Origin: CBDAPU01 sp965198875
Lineage (GTDB): Bacteria; Pseudomonadota; Gammaproteobacteria; Eutrophobiales; Eutrophobiaceae
Direction of reading: 5' to 3'
DNA length: 64,000 bases
Assembly: GCA_965198875.1 (NCBI GenBank)
Contig: CBDAPU010000001.1
Coordinates: 1,984,001 to 2,048,000, forward strand
The notes beneath the pieces are model-generated. The model did not search any database. It was not told where the DNA came from and was given only the letters and a program-made list of their open reading frames with translations. How positions within the stretch are numbered: position 1 is the stretch's first letter; every line of letters begins with the position of its first letter. This document shows positions 52,353 through 60,394 of the stretch, piece by piece. Made by a program: the position numbers and the translations under genes.

Positions 52353-54876
52353 GCAAATGATGTTGACCGAGACGGCCCATGCACAGGCACAGGCGGCGTT
52401 CCTGGACGTATCACATGGCATCCATGAGAGCATCAGTGAGGCGGCGTCATGGCAAATAGCCTTGATGAGGCGTTCGCCCATTAAGGTGAGTAAGGCGTCA
52501 GATGTGGAGCCGGTCGAGCTGCATGGGATAAAAAACGAAGCTACATCGATTGCATTCGATCGTAACGCCTGTATGGAGTTTGCCCGCGGCGGCATAGGCA
52601 AAGTACTGGGGCCGGCATTTGCCGAAGTAGACGGGTTTCCTGCCCGTGTGCGGTTGCCCGATGAGCCGCTGATGCTGGTGGACAGGATTTTGCGAATAGA
52701 TGGGCAGGCGCGCTCCATGAGCCCCGGGCGGGTCGTCACTGAACACGATGTGTCGCCCGGCGCCTGGTATCTGGATGGCGGTCGTATTCCTACCTGCATC
52801 GCCGTTGAAGCAGGGCAGGCGGATCTTTTTCTCGCAGCTTACCTGGGGGTGGATTTGAAAACCCGAGGGCTGGCCGTGTATCGTTTGCTGGACGCCGAAG
52901 TCACATTTCATGGCCCGCTACCTGGTGCGGGCAAAACCATCCGCTACGATATTCATATCGAGCATTTTTTTCGCCAGGGCGATACCTGGTTATTCCGTTT
53001 TCATTTTGACGGCACGGTAGAGGGCAAGCCGCTGATCACCATGCGTCATGGTTGCGCCGGTTTTTTCACTCAAGCGGAGCTGGATGCAGGACAGGGCATT
53101 GTGCTCACCACGTTGGAGAAGCAACCCTTAACTGGCAGGAAAACAGCCAATGTCGTTACGCCTTTAACCCCACAACGTGCATCCTATGGCGATAAACAAC
53201 TCGCCGCTCTGCGGGCAGGTGATCTCAGGGGCTGTTTTGGGGAGCCATTCGCCCATCTTGATCTGAAAAACCCGGTGGGTTTGCCGGGCGGGCCCATGAC
53301 ATTGGTGCACCGCATACTGGATCTGCACCCGCAAGGTGGTCGCTATGGGATCGGTATGATCACCGGTGAGATGGACGTCCATCCCGATGACTGGTTTTTA
53401 ACCTGCCACTTTGTTGATGATCAGGTGATGCCGGGCACGTTGATGTATGAATGTTCTCTGCATACCCTCAGGGTATATTTATTACGCATCGGCTGGGTGG
53501 GTGATGTGGATGAGATGGTTTATGAGCCGCTGCCGGGAGTGACGGGTAAATTAAAATGCCGAGGGCAGGTGATCCATAGCACTGAGAAGGTCCAATATGA
53601 GATCACATTAAAAGAATTGGGCTACCTTGATGATGGCGTCCCCTATGTGATTGCTGATGCCCTGATGTATGCAGATGGCAAGGCCATTGTGCAAATGACG
53701 GATATGTCGTTGTGCCTGAGCGGTTTAACAAAGCAGCGTATTGAACGGATCTGGGGGCGTGCGGATAGCCGTAAAGCCCATGCCCCCCTGTTCGACTATC
53801 AGTCCATCCATGCCTTTGCGGTGGGCAGGCCCTCTGACGCCTTTGGTGAGAAATACCGGGTGTTTGATGAGGAGCGTGTTATTGCAAGACTGCCCGGGCC
53901 GCCTTATCAGTTTTTAGATCGTATTACTTCGATTGCAGATTGCCGGCCCTGGGAGTTGGCCGCCGGCGGGGTGATAGAGGCGCAGTATGATGTCCCAAAA
54001 GACGCCTGGTATTTCGCTGAGAGCCGCCAGCGATATATGCCTTATGCGGTGTTGTTGGAGGTGGCGCTACAACCCTGCGGCTGGTTGGCCGCCTATCTGG
54101 GCTCGGCGCTCACAAGTGATGTTGATCTGTCTTTTCGTAATCTCGGCGGAACGGCGACGCAACGCTTCAGCGTCACAGCGGATGCGGGCACATTGACCAC
54201 AAAAATCAAGCTCACCGATGTGGCCACTTCCGCCGGCATGATTATTCAGAACTACGACATGGCGGTGTTTTCAAGCAAAGGCGAAGTCTTTGCCGGTGAT
54301 ACCTATTTCGGCTTTTTCTCAAAGTCGGCGTTGGCAAACCAGATCGGGCTACAGGACGTTACGCCTTATACTCCAACGGCAGAGGAGTCCGCCGCCACTT
54401 CGGCCTTTGATTATCCGCACTGCCCCCCTTATCCGTCCCGCATGATGCGTATGCTCGATCAGATAGCGTGTTATGCGCCGACGGGCGGACCTCACGGGTT
54501 GGGCTATATCAGCGGCATAGCCCATGTGGACCCGAAGGCCTGGTTCTTCAAGGCGCATTTTTTCCAGGACCCCGTCTGGCCGGGTTCACTGGGTCTGGAG
54601 TCCTTCATCCAGTTGTTGAAGTTTATCGCCTGTGATCGTTGGGGGAGGGGAGAGAATGCACAGGCTATCGAGTTTGAATCCATGGCGCCGGGGCATACCC
54701 ATTCCTGGGTATATCGTGGTCAAATCACACCGGCGGACAAGACGGTCACTATCGAAGCGGTCATTAGCGGGCGTGATGATGAAGAGATGCGCCTCAGGGC
54801 GGACGGGTTTTTGACCGTTGATGGTAGAATTATCTATCAGATGAACGATTTTACACTTAGAATGATGCTCCCATGA
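52336..54876 (+). CDS. PfaC-like tandem FabA-type dehydratase protein
   Basis: The 846-residue protein starts with a helical segment (IIEQMMLTETAHAQAQAAFLD) normally found before the dehydratases of PfaC. It then has four hot-dog folds, making two double-hot-dog units: LPDEPLMLVDRIL (about 115), the active-site block TCHFVDDQVMPGTLMYE with His358, LPGPPYQFLDRIT (about 515) and KAHFFQDPVWPGSLGLES with His741. These remove water from 3-hydroxyacyl-ACP and, in PUFA synthases, isomerise or place the cis double bonds. The stop overlaps the oleA start (ATGA at 54873), so translation is coupled to the olefin genes. Confidence 0.92.
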   Translation: MGRIIEQMMLTETAHAQAQAAFLDVSHGIHESISEAASWQIALMRRSPIKVSKASDVEPVELHGIKNEATSIAFDRNACMEFARGGIGKVLGPAFAEVDGFPARVRLPDEPLMLVDRILRIDGQARSMSPGRVVTEHDVSPGAWYLDGGRIPTCIAVEAGQADLFLAAYLGVDLKTRGLAVYRLLDAEVTFHGPLPGAGKTIRYDIHIEHFFRQGDTWLFRFHFDGTVEGKPLITMRHGCAGFFTQAELDAGQGIVLTTLEKQPLTGRKTANVVTPLTPQRASYGDKQLAALRAGDLRGCFGEPFAHLDLKNPVGLPGGPMTLVHRILDLHPQGGRYGIGMITGEMDVHPDDWFLTCHFVDDQVMPGTLMYECSLHTLRVYLLRIGWVGDVDEMVYEPLPGVTGKLKCRGQVIHSTEKVQYEITLKELGYLDDGVPYVIADALMYADGKAIVQMTDMSLCLSGLTKQRIERIWGRADSRKAHAPLFDYQSIHAFAVGRPSDAFGEKYRVFDEERVIARLPGPPYQFLDRITSIADCRPWELAAGGVIEAQYDVPKDAWYFAESRQRYMPYAVLLEVALQPCGWLAAYLGSALTSDVDLSFRNLGGTATQRFSVTADAGTLTTKIKLTDVATSAGMIIQNYDMAVFSSKGEVFAGDTYFGFFSKSALANQIGLQDVTPYTPTAEESAATSAFDYPHCPPYPSRMMRMLDQIACYAPTGGPHGLGYISGIAHVDPKAWFFKAHFFQDPVWPGSLGLESFIQLLKFIACDRWGRGENAQAIEFESMAPGHTHSWVYRGQITPADKTVTIEAVISGRDDEEMRLRADGFLTVDGRIIYQMNDFTLRMMLP

Positions 54877-56072
54877 ATTATCGCCATGTGAAGATGGAGT
54901 CCATTGGCTATGAGTTGCCGCCTGAGGTGGTGACCTCCGATGACCTTGAAGAGCGCCTTGCGCCCATGTATGAAGCCCTGCATATTGCACCAGGCCAATT
55001 AGAAACACTGACCGGCATTACCGAGCGGCGCTGGTGGGATAAAAACTATGCCCTGTCCGATGGCGCCACTGTGGCGGCGAAACAGGCCCTGGAGAGATCC
55101 AATGTACGGGCGGAAGATATTGGCGTGCTCATCTATTCCGGCGTCTGTCGGGAGAATTATGAACCGGCCACGGCCTGCGCCGTCGCCGATAAAATCGGCA
55201 TTACCGCAAACGCCTATATCTATGATATTTCCAATGCCTGTCTCGGCACCCTCAACGGCATTATCGACATCGCCAATCGCATTGAGTTAAAGCAAATTCG
55301 CGCTGGCATGGTGGTCTCCTGTGAGTCCGCCCGGGAGATCGTCGATACCATGATCGAGCGCATGATCCGGGAGAAGTCCATGGCCCTGTTCAGTTCCTCT
55401 TTGGCCACCTTGACCGGGGGCTCCGGGGCGGCGGCGGTGTTGTTGAGCGATGGCTCCTTCGGTAACGACAATGCCCATCGTCTCATAGGCGAGACCACAA
55501 AGGCGGCGCCGGAGCATCACCGGCTATGTCGCTGGGGGATCACGTTTACCCCGGCTGAGCTGGGTAAATTGATGCTCTCACCGGATAAACTGATGACGGC
55601 CATTGATGAGGTCATGGGCCCGGAGGCCATACCCACCGCCATGAAGGAGATCATGGACAGCGAAAAAATCCCGCCCGTGATCGCCAACCTTGTGCCCGCT
55701 GATACCTTATCGGCTGCGATGACGGAGTTTATGTCCACCGATTCCGTCTCCGTCCTCAAGCATGGGGCGAAACTGGGTGTGGGTACCTGGGGCGCCTTTC
55801 TTAAAAAAATGGGCTGGGCGAAGGAGCAGGTGGATAAAGTCATTTGCCATCAGGTTGGGGAAGGGCACAGAGATACCATTTTACGAGAGCTGGGGATTGC
55901 CCCGGAGAAGGATTTCAGCACCTTTAAGTACCTCGGCAACATGGGCACGGTTTCCCTGCCGATGACGGCGGCGATTGCCGAGCAACGGCGTTTTCTCATG
56001 CCCGGAGACCGGGTGGGCTTTCTGGGAATAGGCAGCGGTCTTAATTGCCTGATGATGGGTTGGGAGTGGTAG
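54873..56072 (+). CDS. oleA: OleA: thiolase-fold enzyme for head-to-head condensation of two acyl chains
   Basis: The 399-residue thiolase-fold enzyme joins two acyl-CoAs into a 2-alkyl-3-ketoacid. Catalytic residues are Cys123 (SNACLG), His326 (ICHQVGEGHRD) and Asn356 (YLGNMGTVS). The His-to-Asn spacing of 30 equals that of Xanthomonas OleA (His285/Asn315), but the Cys-to-His spacing is 203 against 142. An insertion of about 60 residues lies between CRWG and EFMSTDS. It consists of degenerate 13-15-residue units rich in AM, EIM and D/E-x-IP. The ATG overlaps the dehydratase stop. The first gene of oleABCD, here joined to a PUFA-synthase-like gene rather than standing alone. Confidence 0.93.
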   Translation: MNYRHVKMESIGYELPPEVVTSDDLEERLAPMYEALHIAPGQLETLTGITERRWWDKNYALSDGATVAAKQALERSNVRAEDIGVLIYSGVCRENYEPATACAVADKIGITANAYIYDISNACLGTLNGIIDIANRIELKQIRAGMVVSCESAREIVDTMIERMIREKSMALFSSSLATLTGGSGAAAVLLSDGSFGNDNAHRLIGETTKAAPEHHRLCRWGITFTPAELGKLMLSPDKLMTAIDEVMGPEAIPTAMKEIMDSEKIPPVIANLVPADTLSAAMTEFMSTDSVSVLKHGAKLGVGTWGAFLKKMGWAKEQVDKVICHQVGEGHRDTILRELGIAPEKDFSTFKYLGNMGTVSLPMTAAIAEQRRFLMPGDRVGFLGIGSGLNCLMMGWEW

Positions 56073-56128
56073 TATCTCAATCATAAGCGGGTTATCAGGC
56101 GCCTCACTGAATTGCCGCAGGTGTGAAG

Positions 56129-57010
56129 ATGGATTTTCCTGACTATCCGTTCGCCAGTCACTACTTTCACGTCAATGGCCTACGTCTGCATTACCTGGAT
56201 GAGGGTGATGAACATGCCGCCGCCATCGTCATGTTACACGGCAATCCCGGTTGGTCTTTTTATTATCGAAAGCTGGTGAGCGCCTTGCGAGATACCCATC
56301 GCTGTATTGTGCCCGATCATATCGGCATGGGTTTATCCGATAAGCCGGGTGGCGGCAAATACAGTTTCACGCTAAAGCGGCGGGCAAATGATCTGGAGGC
56401 GTTGTTGGCGGCGCTGGGTGTGACCGATGACGTCACCCTTGTGCTTCACGACTGGGGCGGGATGATTGGCATGGTCTATGCCAGTCGTTATCCGGAGCGG
56501 ATCAGGCGACTTGTGATCTTGAACACAGCGGCATTTCATCCGCCCGGGAATAAATCCATACCCTGGCAATTAAAAGTGAGTCGCATACCGCTGATCAACC
56601 AGTTGTTGAACCAGGGTCTAAATGTATTTTGTCGTGGCGCCGTTAGATATGGCGTTACCCGAAAGCCCATGCCTGAAGCGGTTGCGGCGGCCTATTTATT
56701 TCCCTATGACAGTTGGCGCAATCGTCTGGCGGTACGCAAGTTTGTTGAAGATATCCCGTTGCGAGAAGGTGATAGCGGTTATGATGTTGTTGCCGATGTG
56801 GATGCGAGTTTATCGCGCCTCTGTAGCATCCCGGTGCTGATCTGCTGGGGCATGCTGGATTTTGTCTTCGATGGCGACTTCTTAAATGAATGGATTAAAC
56901 GTTTTCCCGGGGCACAAACCCACTGGTTCGAAGACGCCGGTCACTATGTGCTGGAAGATGCGGCAGATGAGATCATCCCTTTAATCAGCGCATTTTTGAC
57001 GGCGAGATGA
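56129..57010 (+). CDS. oleB: OleB: beta-lactone decarboxylase (haloalkane-dehalogenase-like alpha/beta hydrolase)
   Basis: The 293-residue hydrolase belongs to the haloalkane-dehalogenase-like subgroup: oxyanion region LHGNPGWSFYYRK, nucleophile Asp in LVLHDWGGMIG, WGMLDFVFDG with the acid and the catalytic His in FEDAGHYVLED. OleB removes CO2 from the cis-beta-lactone made by OleC to give a cis-olefin. I prefer the ATG at 56129 with AGGTG five bases upstream over the GTG at 56123. oleC starts three bases after its stop. Confidence 0.9.
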   Translation: MDFPDYPFASHYFHVNGLRLHYLDEGDEHAAAIVMLHGNPGWSFYYRKLVSALRDTHRCIVPDHIGMGLSDKPGGGKYSFTLKRRANDLEALLAALGVTDDVTLVLHDWGGMIGMVYASRYPERIRRLVILNTAAFHPPGNKSIPWQLKVSRIPLINQLLNQGLNVFCRGAVRYGVTRKPMPEAVAAAYLFPYDSWRNRLAVRKFVEDIPLREGDSGYDVVADVDASLSRLCSIPVLICWGMLDFVFDGDFLNEWIKRFPGAQTHWFEDAGHYVLEDAADEIIPLISAFLTAR

Positions 57011-57013
57011 GAT

Positions 57014-58660
57014 ATGCACCACAGTAATATCGCATCGCATTTATCGCTGATGGCGAAACGCCAGCCCGATACCCTGGCCGTTGCCGTGCAGGCAAACGGC
57101 AGTGACTTTCCCCGCTACACCTATAAAGAACTGGATGAGATCAGCGAGCTGTATGCCAGGGGGTTGATGGAAGTAGGTCTCATCAAGGGCACACGCACTG
57201 TGTTGATGGTAGGGCCCGGGCTGGCGTTTTTCGCCATGGTGTTTGCGTTATTTAAAATCGGTGCGGTGATGGTTATCGTTGATCCCGGCATGGGTATAAG
57301 AAACCTCGGCAAGTGTCTGGCCGAGTCCGAGCCACAGGCTTTTATTGGTGTAAGGGCCGCGCATCTGGCACGTCTGCTTCTCGGCTGGGGCAGAGGCACA
57401 GTGACATGCAACATCGTCATCGAGCCTTACCCTTTGTTTGCATGGTTCTTAACGGGACGCCGGGCAATCCTCTCCCTGGGGCGGACATCGGCACGCCGTT
57501 TGCCTGAGACGGATAGGCACGATCAGGCCGCCATCCTCTTTACCAGCGGCAGCACCGGTGTGCCCAAAGGGGTATGTTACACCCACGGGAATTTCACCGC
57601 CCAGGTTGAGGAGATAAAACGCCTTTACGCTATCGAGCCGGGGGAGATCGATCTGGCTACGTTTCCGTTGTTTGCGCTGTTTGCACCGGCCCTGGGCATG
57701 AGTAGCATTATTCCCGACATGGACTTTGCCAAACCCGGCGCAGTGAACCCGGGGCGGCTATTTGCAGCGATTGAGCGGTTCAAACCCACAACCATGTTTG
57801 GCTCTCCGGCGTTACTAGATCGCATGGCAAAATGGGGTTTGAGGGAGCAGAAGAGGATCCATAGCGTGAGACGGGTTCTATCTGCAGGTGCGCCGGTATC
57901 AAAGGCCATACAGGAGAGGTTTACGCAGTTCCTGGCGCCGGACGTACACATTTATACCCCCTATGGGGCCACGGAGGCATTGCCGGTGGCCTCTGTCGGT
58001 AGTGATACGGTGTTGAATGAGACCGGGGTATTGACCGAGCGGGGGAAGGGGGTTTGTGTGGGTTATCCTGTGGAAAGTATTCATTTGAAGATCATTAAAA
58101 TCAGTGATGCGCCTTTTCATCACTGGGACGATGGCCTTGAATTACATGCCGGCGAGATTGGCGAGATCGTTGTGCAGGGCCCCCAGGTGACGGGTCGTTA
58201 TTATAATCGTCCTGTCGCCAACACATTGGCAAAGATCCGGGATAATAGCGGCAGGTTTTATCATCGCATGGGTGATGTGGGGTATCTGGATGAGAAAGGC
58301 AGGCTCTGGTTTTGTGGAAGATTAAGCCAGCGTGTGGTTGTCGGGCATGAGACGTTGTTTACCGCATGTTGTGAGGGGATCTTTAATGCCCATCATGCTG
58401 TGTCGAGGACGGCTTTGGTTGGCGTAAAACAAAACGATCAGACCCTGCCGGTGATATGTGTTGAGCTGCAGGCGCGCACAAGCCGATCAAAAAACATTAT
58501 CAGGGAATTGCGTATGCTGGGTCAGCGGTATGAGCAAACAAAGGGCATTGAACATTTCTTGTTTCATAGCAGGTTTCCCGTTGATATTCGCCATAACGCC
58601 AAGATCGGGCGGGAAAAACTGGCGATCTGGGCGGCGAGAGAATTATGCGCGCACTGGTGA
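57014..58660 (+). CDS. oleC: OleC: beta-lactone synthetase (ANL superfamily)
   Basis: The 548-residue AMP-forming enzyme activates the 2-alkyl-3-hydroxyacid and closes it to a beta-lactone. Motifs are FTSGSTGVPKGVCYTHGNF (phosphate loop), YTPYGATEALPVASVGS and the family-typical FPLFALFAPALGMSSIIPDMDFAKPG, found in OleC rather than in ordinary acyl-CoA ligases. RMGDVGYLDEKGRLWFCGR and the C-terminal catalytic-Lys region (RHNAKIGREKLAIWA) are intact. It overlaps oleD by 16 bases. Confidence 0.94.
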   Translation: MHHSNIASHLSLMAKRQPDTLAVAVQANGSDFPRYTYKELDEISELYARGLMEVGLIKGTRTVLMVGPGLAFFAMVFALFKIGAVMVIVDPGMGIRNLGKCLAESEPQAFIGVRAAHLARLLLGWGRGTVTCNIVIEPYPLFAWFLTGRRAILSLGRTSARRLPETDRHDQAAILFTSGSTGVPKGVCYTHGNFTAQVEEIKRLYAIEPGEIDLATFPLFALFAPALGMSSIIPDMDFAKPGAVNPGRLFAAIERFKPTTMFGSPALLDRMAKWGLREQKRIHSVRRVLSAGAPVSKAIQERFTQFLAPDVHIYTPYGATEALPVASVGSDTVLNETGVLTERGKGVCVGYPVESIHLKIIKISDAPFHHWDDGLELHAGEIGEIVVQGPQVTGRYYNRPVANTLAKIRDNSGRFYHRMGDVGYLDEKGRLWFCGRLSQRVVVGHETLFTACCEGIFNAHHAVSRTALVGVKQNDQTLPVICVELQARTSRSKNIIRELRMLGQRYEQTKGIEHFLFHSRFPVDIRHNAKIGREKLAIWAARELCAHW

Positions 58661-59631
58661 CCGGGGCCGGCGGATTTCTGGGCGGTGCATTGGTCCGGGC
58701 GCTACTCGGTCGTGGCGATGAAATCCACACATTGCAACGTGGGCAGTACCCCGCTTTGGAGCAACCGGGGATCACGGTCTTCACCGGCAGCGTTGCCGAT
58801 AGGGGCAGGGTGCTCAAGGCAGCGGCGGGGTGTGAGATCATCTTCCATGTTGCCGCCAGGGCCGGGATATGGGGGGGGCGTAATGAGTATTATGAGAGCA
58901 ACGTGATCGGCACAGGAAATATCATCGACGCCTGCAAATTATTGTCTATAAAAAAACTGGTCTATACGAGTTCACCCAGTGTGGTATTCGACGGGGAAGA
59001 TGAAGAAGGCGTGGATGAGTCCATACCCTATTCAAGGAACATGTTCAATCATTACCAGCGAACAAAAGCGAAGGCGGAGCAAATGATCATGCAGGCAAAC
59101 GGTGATTCACTGGCAACGGTGTCCTTGAGGCCCCACTTGATGTGGGGGCCGGGCGATACGCAAGTCATTCCCCGTATTATCGAGAGGGCAAAATTAGGGA
59201 AATTACGCCTGGTCAATGTGAAAGACAAGCTAATCGATGCAACCCATATCGATAATGCGGTGAAGGCACATTTGCTTGCGGCGGATAAAGTCTCCCCTGG
59301 CGCCGCCTGTGCGGGTAAGACCTATTTCATCGGTAATGGCGAGCCGATGAGTGTGGCGGTGTTGATCAATGGTTTCCTCGGCGCCGCTGGATTGGCGCCC
59401 GTTAATAAAAGGATCTCCCCGTGGCGGATCTATTTTATCGGTGCGGCCCTTGAATGGATGTATACGGCGCTCAGGATAAAACAGGAGCCGATCATGACCC
59501 GTTTTCTCGCCAAGCAACTGTCCTGCTCTCACTGGTATGATTTAAGCGCTGCCAGGCGTGATCTGGGCTATGTACCTGTGATCACCACAGAGCAGGGCTT
59601 AAAACAACTTACCGATGCGCTGGCGAAATGA
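58645..59631 (+). CDS. oleD: OleD: 2-alkyl-3-ketoacyl reductase (short-chain dehydrogenase family)
   Basis: The 328-residue extended SDR enzyme uses NADPH to reduce the OleA product to the 2-alkyl-3-hydroxyacid. The nucleotide loop is GAGGFLGGALVRALLGRG at residues about 7-24. YTSSPSVVFDG and the catalytic YxxxK in NHYQRTKAKAEQM follow, then LRPHLMWGPGDTQVIPRI. Gene order here is A-B-C-D. The start lies inside the oleC end (16-base overlap), and the stop overlaps the phosphopantetheinyl transferase start (ATGA). Confidence 0.94.
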   Translation: MRALVTGAGGFLGGALVRALLGRGDEIHTLQRGQYPALEQPGITVFTGSVADRGRVLKAAAGCEIIFHVAARAGIWGGRNEYYESNVIGTGNIIDACKLLSIKKLVYTSSPSVVFDGEDEEGVDESIPYSRNMFNHYQRTKAKAEQMIMQANGDSLATVSLRPHLMWGPGDTQVIPRIIERAKLGKLRLVNVKDKLIDATHIDNAVKAHLLAADKVSPGAACAGKTYFIGNGEPMSVAVLINGFLGAAGLAPVNKRISPWRIYFIGAALEWMYTALRIKQEPIMTRFLAKQLSCSHWYDLSAARRDLGYVPVITTEQGLKQLTDALAK

Positions 59632-60362
59632 TGAATATCTGGCGAGCCGCACCGGCAGGTCTTCCCATCAGCGCTGAGGATGTTGACGTCTGGTTAACCT
59701 CAACCGAGCTGGGTGATGGGCAGATCGCTTTTTATAGGGGCTTCCTCTCCGCCAATGAAATAGCCCGGGCGGAGCGGTTTTCCGTCACATCCAAATACAA
59801 CGAGTTTGTGGTGAGCCGCGGTTTGTTGAAGAGTCGGTTATCCATTTTAACGGGGATCAAGGCAGATGCGCTTGAATTGAAGAGGGGCGAGCACAATAAA
59901 CCCTATACGGACGAGCTGATCTGTGGGAAGAAGGTGGCCTTTAATGTGTCCCACTCTCAGGGACTGGCTTTGGTGGCGATAACCCTGGGAGACAGGCTCG
60001 GCATTGATCTGGAGAAAATCAGCCGGGAAGTGGCATGGGAGCCATTGGCCAGACGATTTCTATCAGCGTTCGAGTACAGGGCGCTCAGTGAACAACCCGA
60101 GGATAACCGCATGAGATCATTTTTTACCTGTTGGGCACGCAAGGAGGCGTTCGTAAAGGCCCTCGGTGATGGCATCGCCTATGGACTCAAAGAGTTTGAC
60201 GTCAGTGTTGATCCGGAAGAACCCGCACGATTATTAAACACACGTCGGCAGGGGCGGGAGGCAATGACATGGTCAATGCAGGATATACCGGTCAATGAAG
60301 ATTATGTCGCCGCTCTGGCCATTGATCGCCCCGATTGTCGGATCAGACTATGGAAGGCATAG
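59628..60362 (+). CDS. 4'-phosphopantetheinyl transferase (Sfp type)
   Basis: The 244-residue transferase attaches the CoA-derived arm to acyl-carrier proteins. It has the Mg2+/CoA motif LGIDLEKI and the KEAFVKALG helix in FTCWARKEAFVKALGDG, plus FNVSHSQGLALVAI. Its start overlaps the oleD stop (ATGA), so it is the last gene of the KS-CLF/DH/oleABCD operon. The ACP domains it would prime are not in this operon; PUFA synthases normally have several in tandem. It may serve a PfaA/Pfa2-like partner encoded elsewhere. Confidence 0.93.
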   Translation: MMNIWRAAPAGLPISAEDVDVWLTSTELGDGQIAFYRGFLSANEIARAERFSVTSKYNEFVVSRGLLKSRLSILTGIKADALELKRGEHNKPYTDELICGKKVAFNVSHSQGLALVAITLGDRLGIDLEKISREVAWEPLARRFLSAFEYRALSEQPEDNRMRSFFTCWARKEAFVKALGDGIAYGLKEFDVSVDPEEPARLLNTRRQGREAMTWSMQDIPVNEDYVAALAIDRPDCRIRLWKA

Positions 60363-60394
60363 ATAAACTCACCCTGCCGCTGGTTTGCCCAGCA

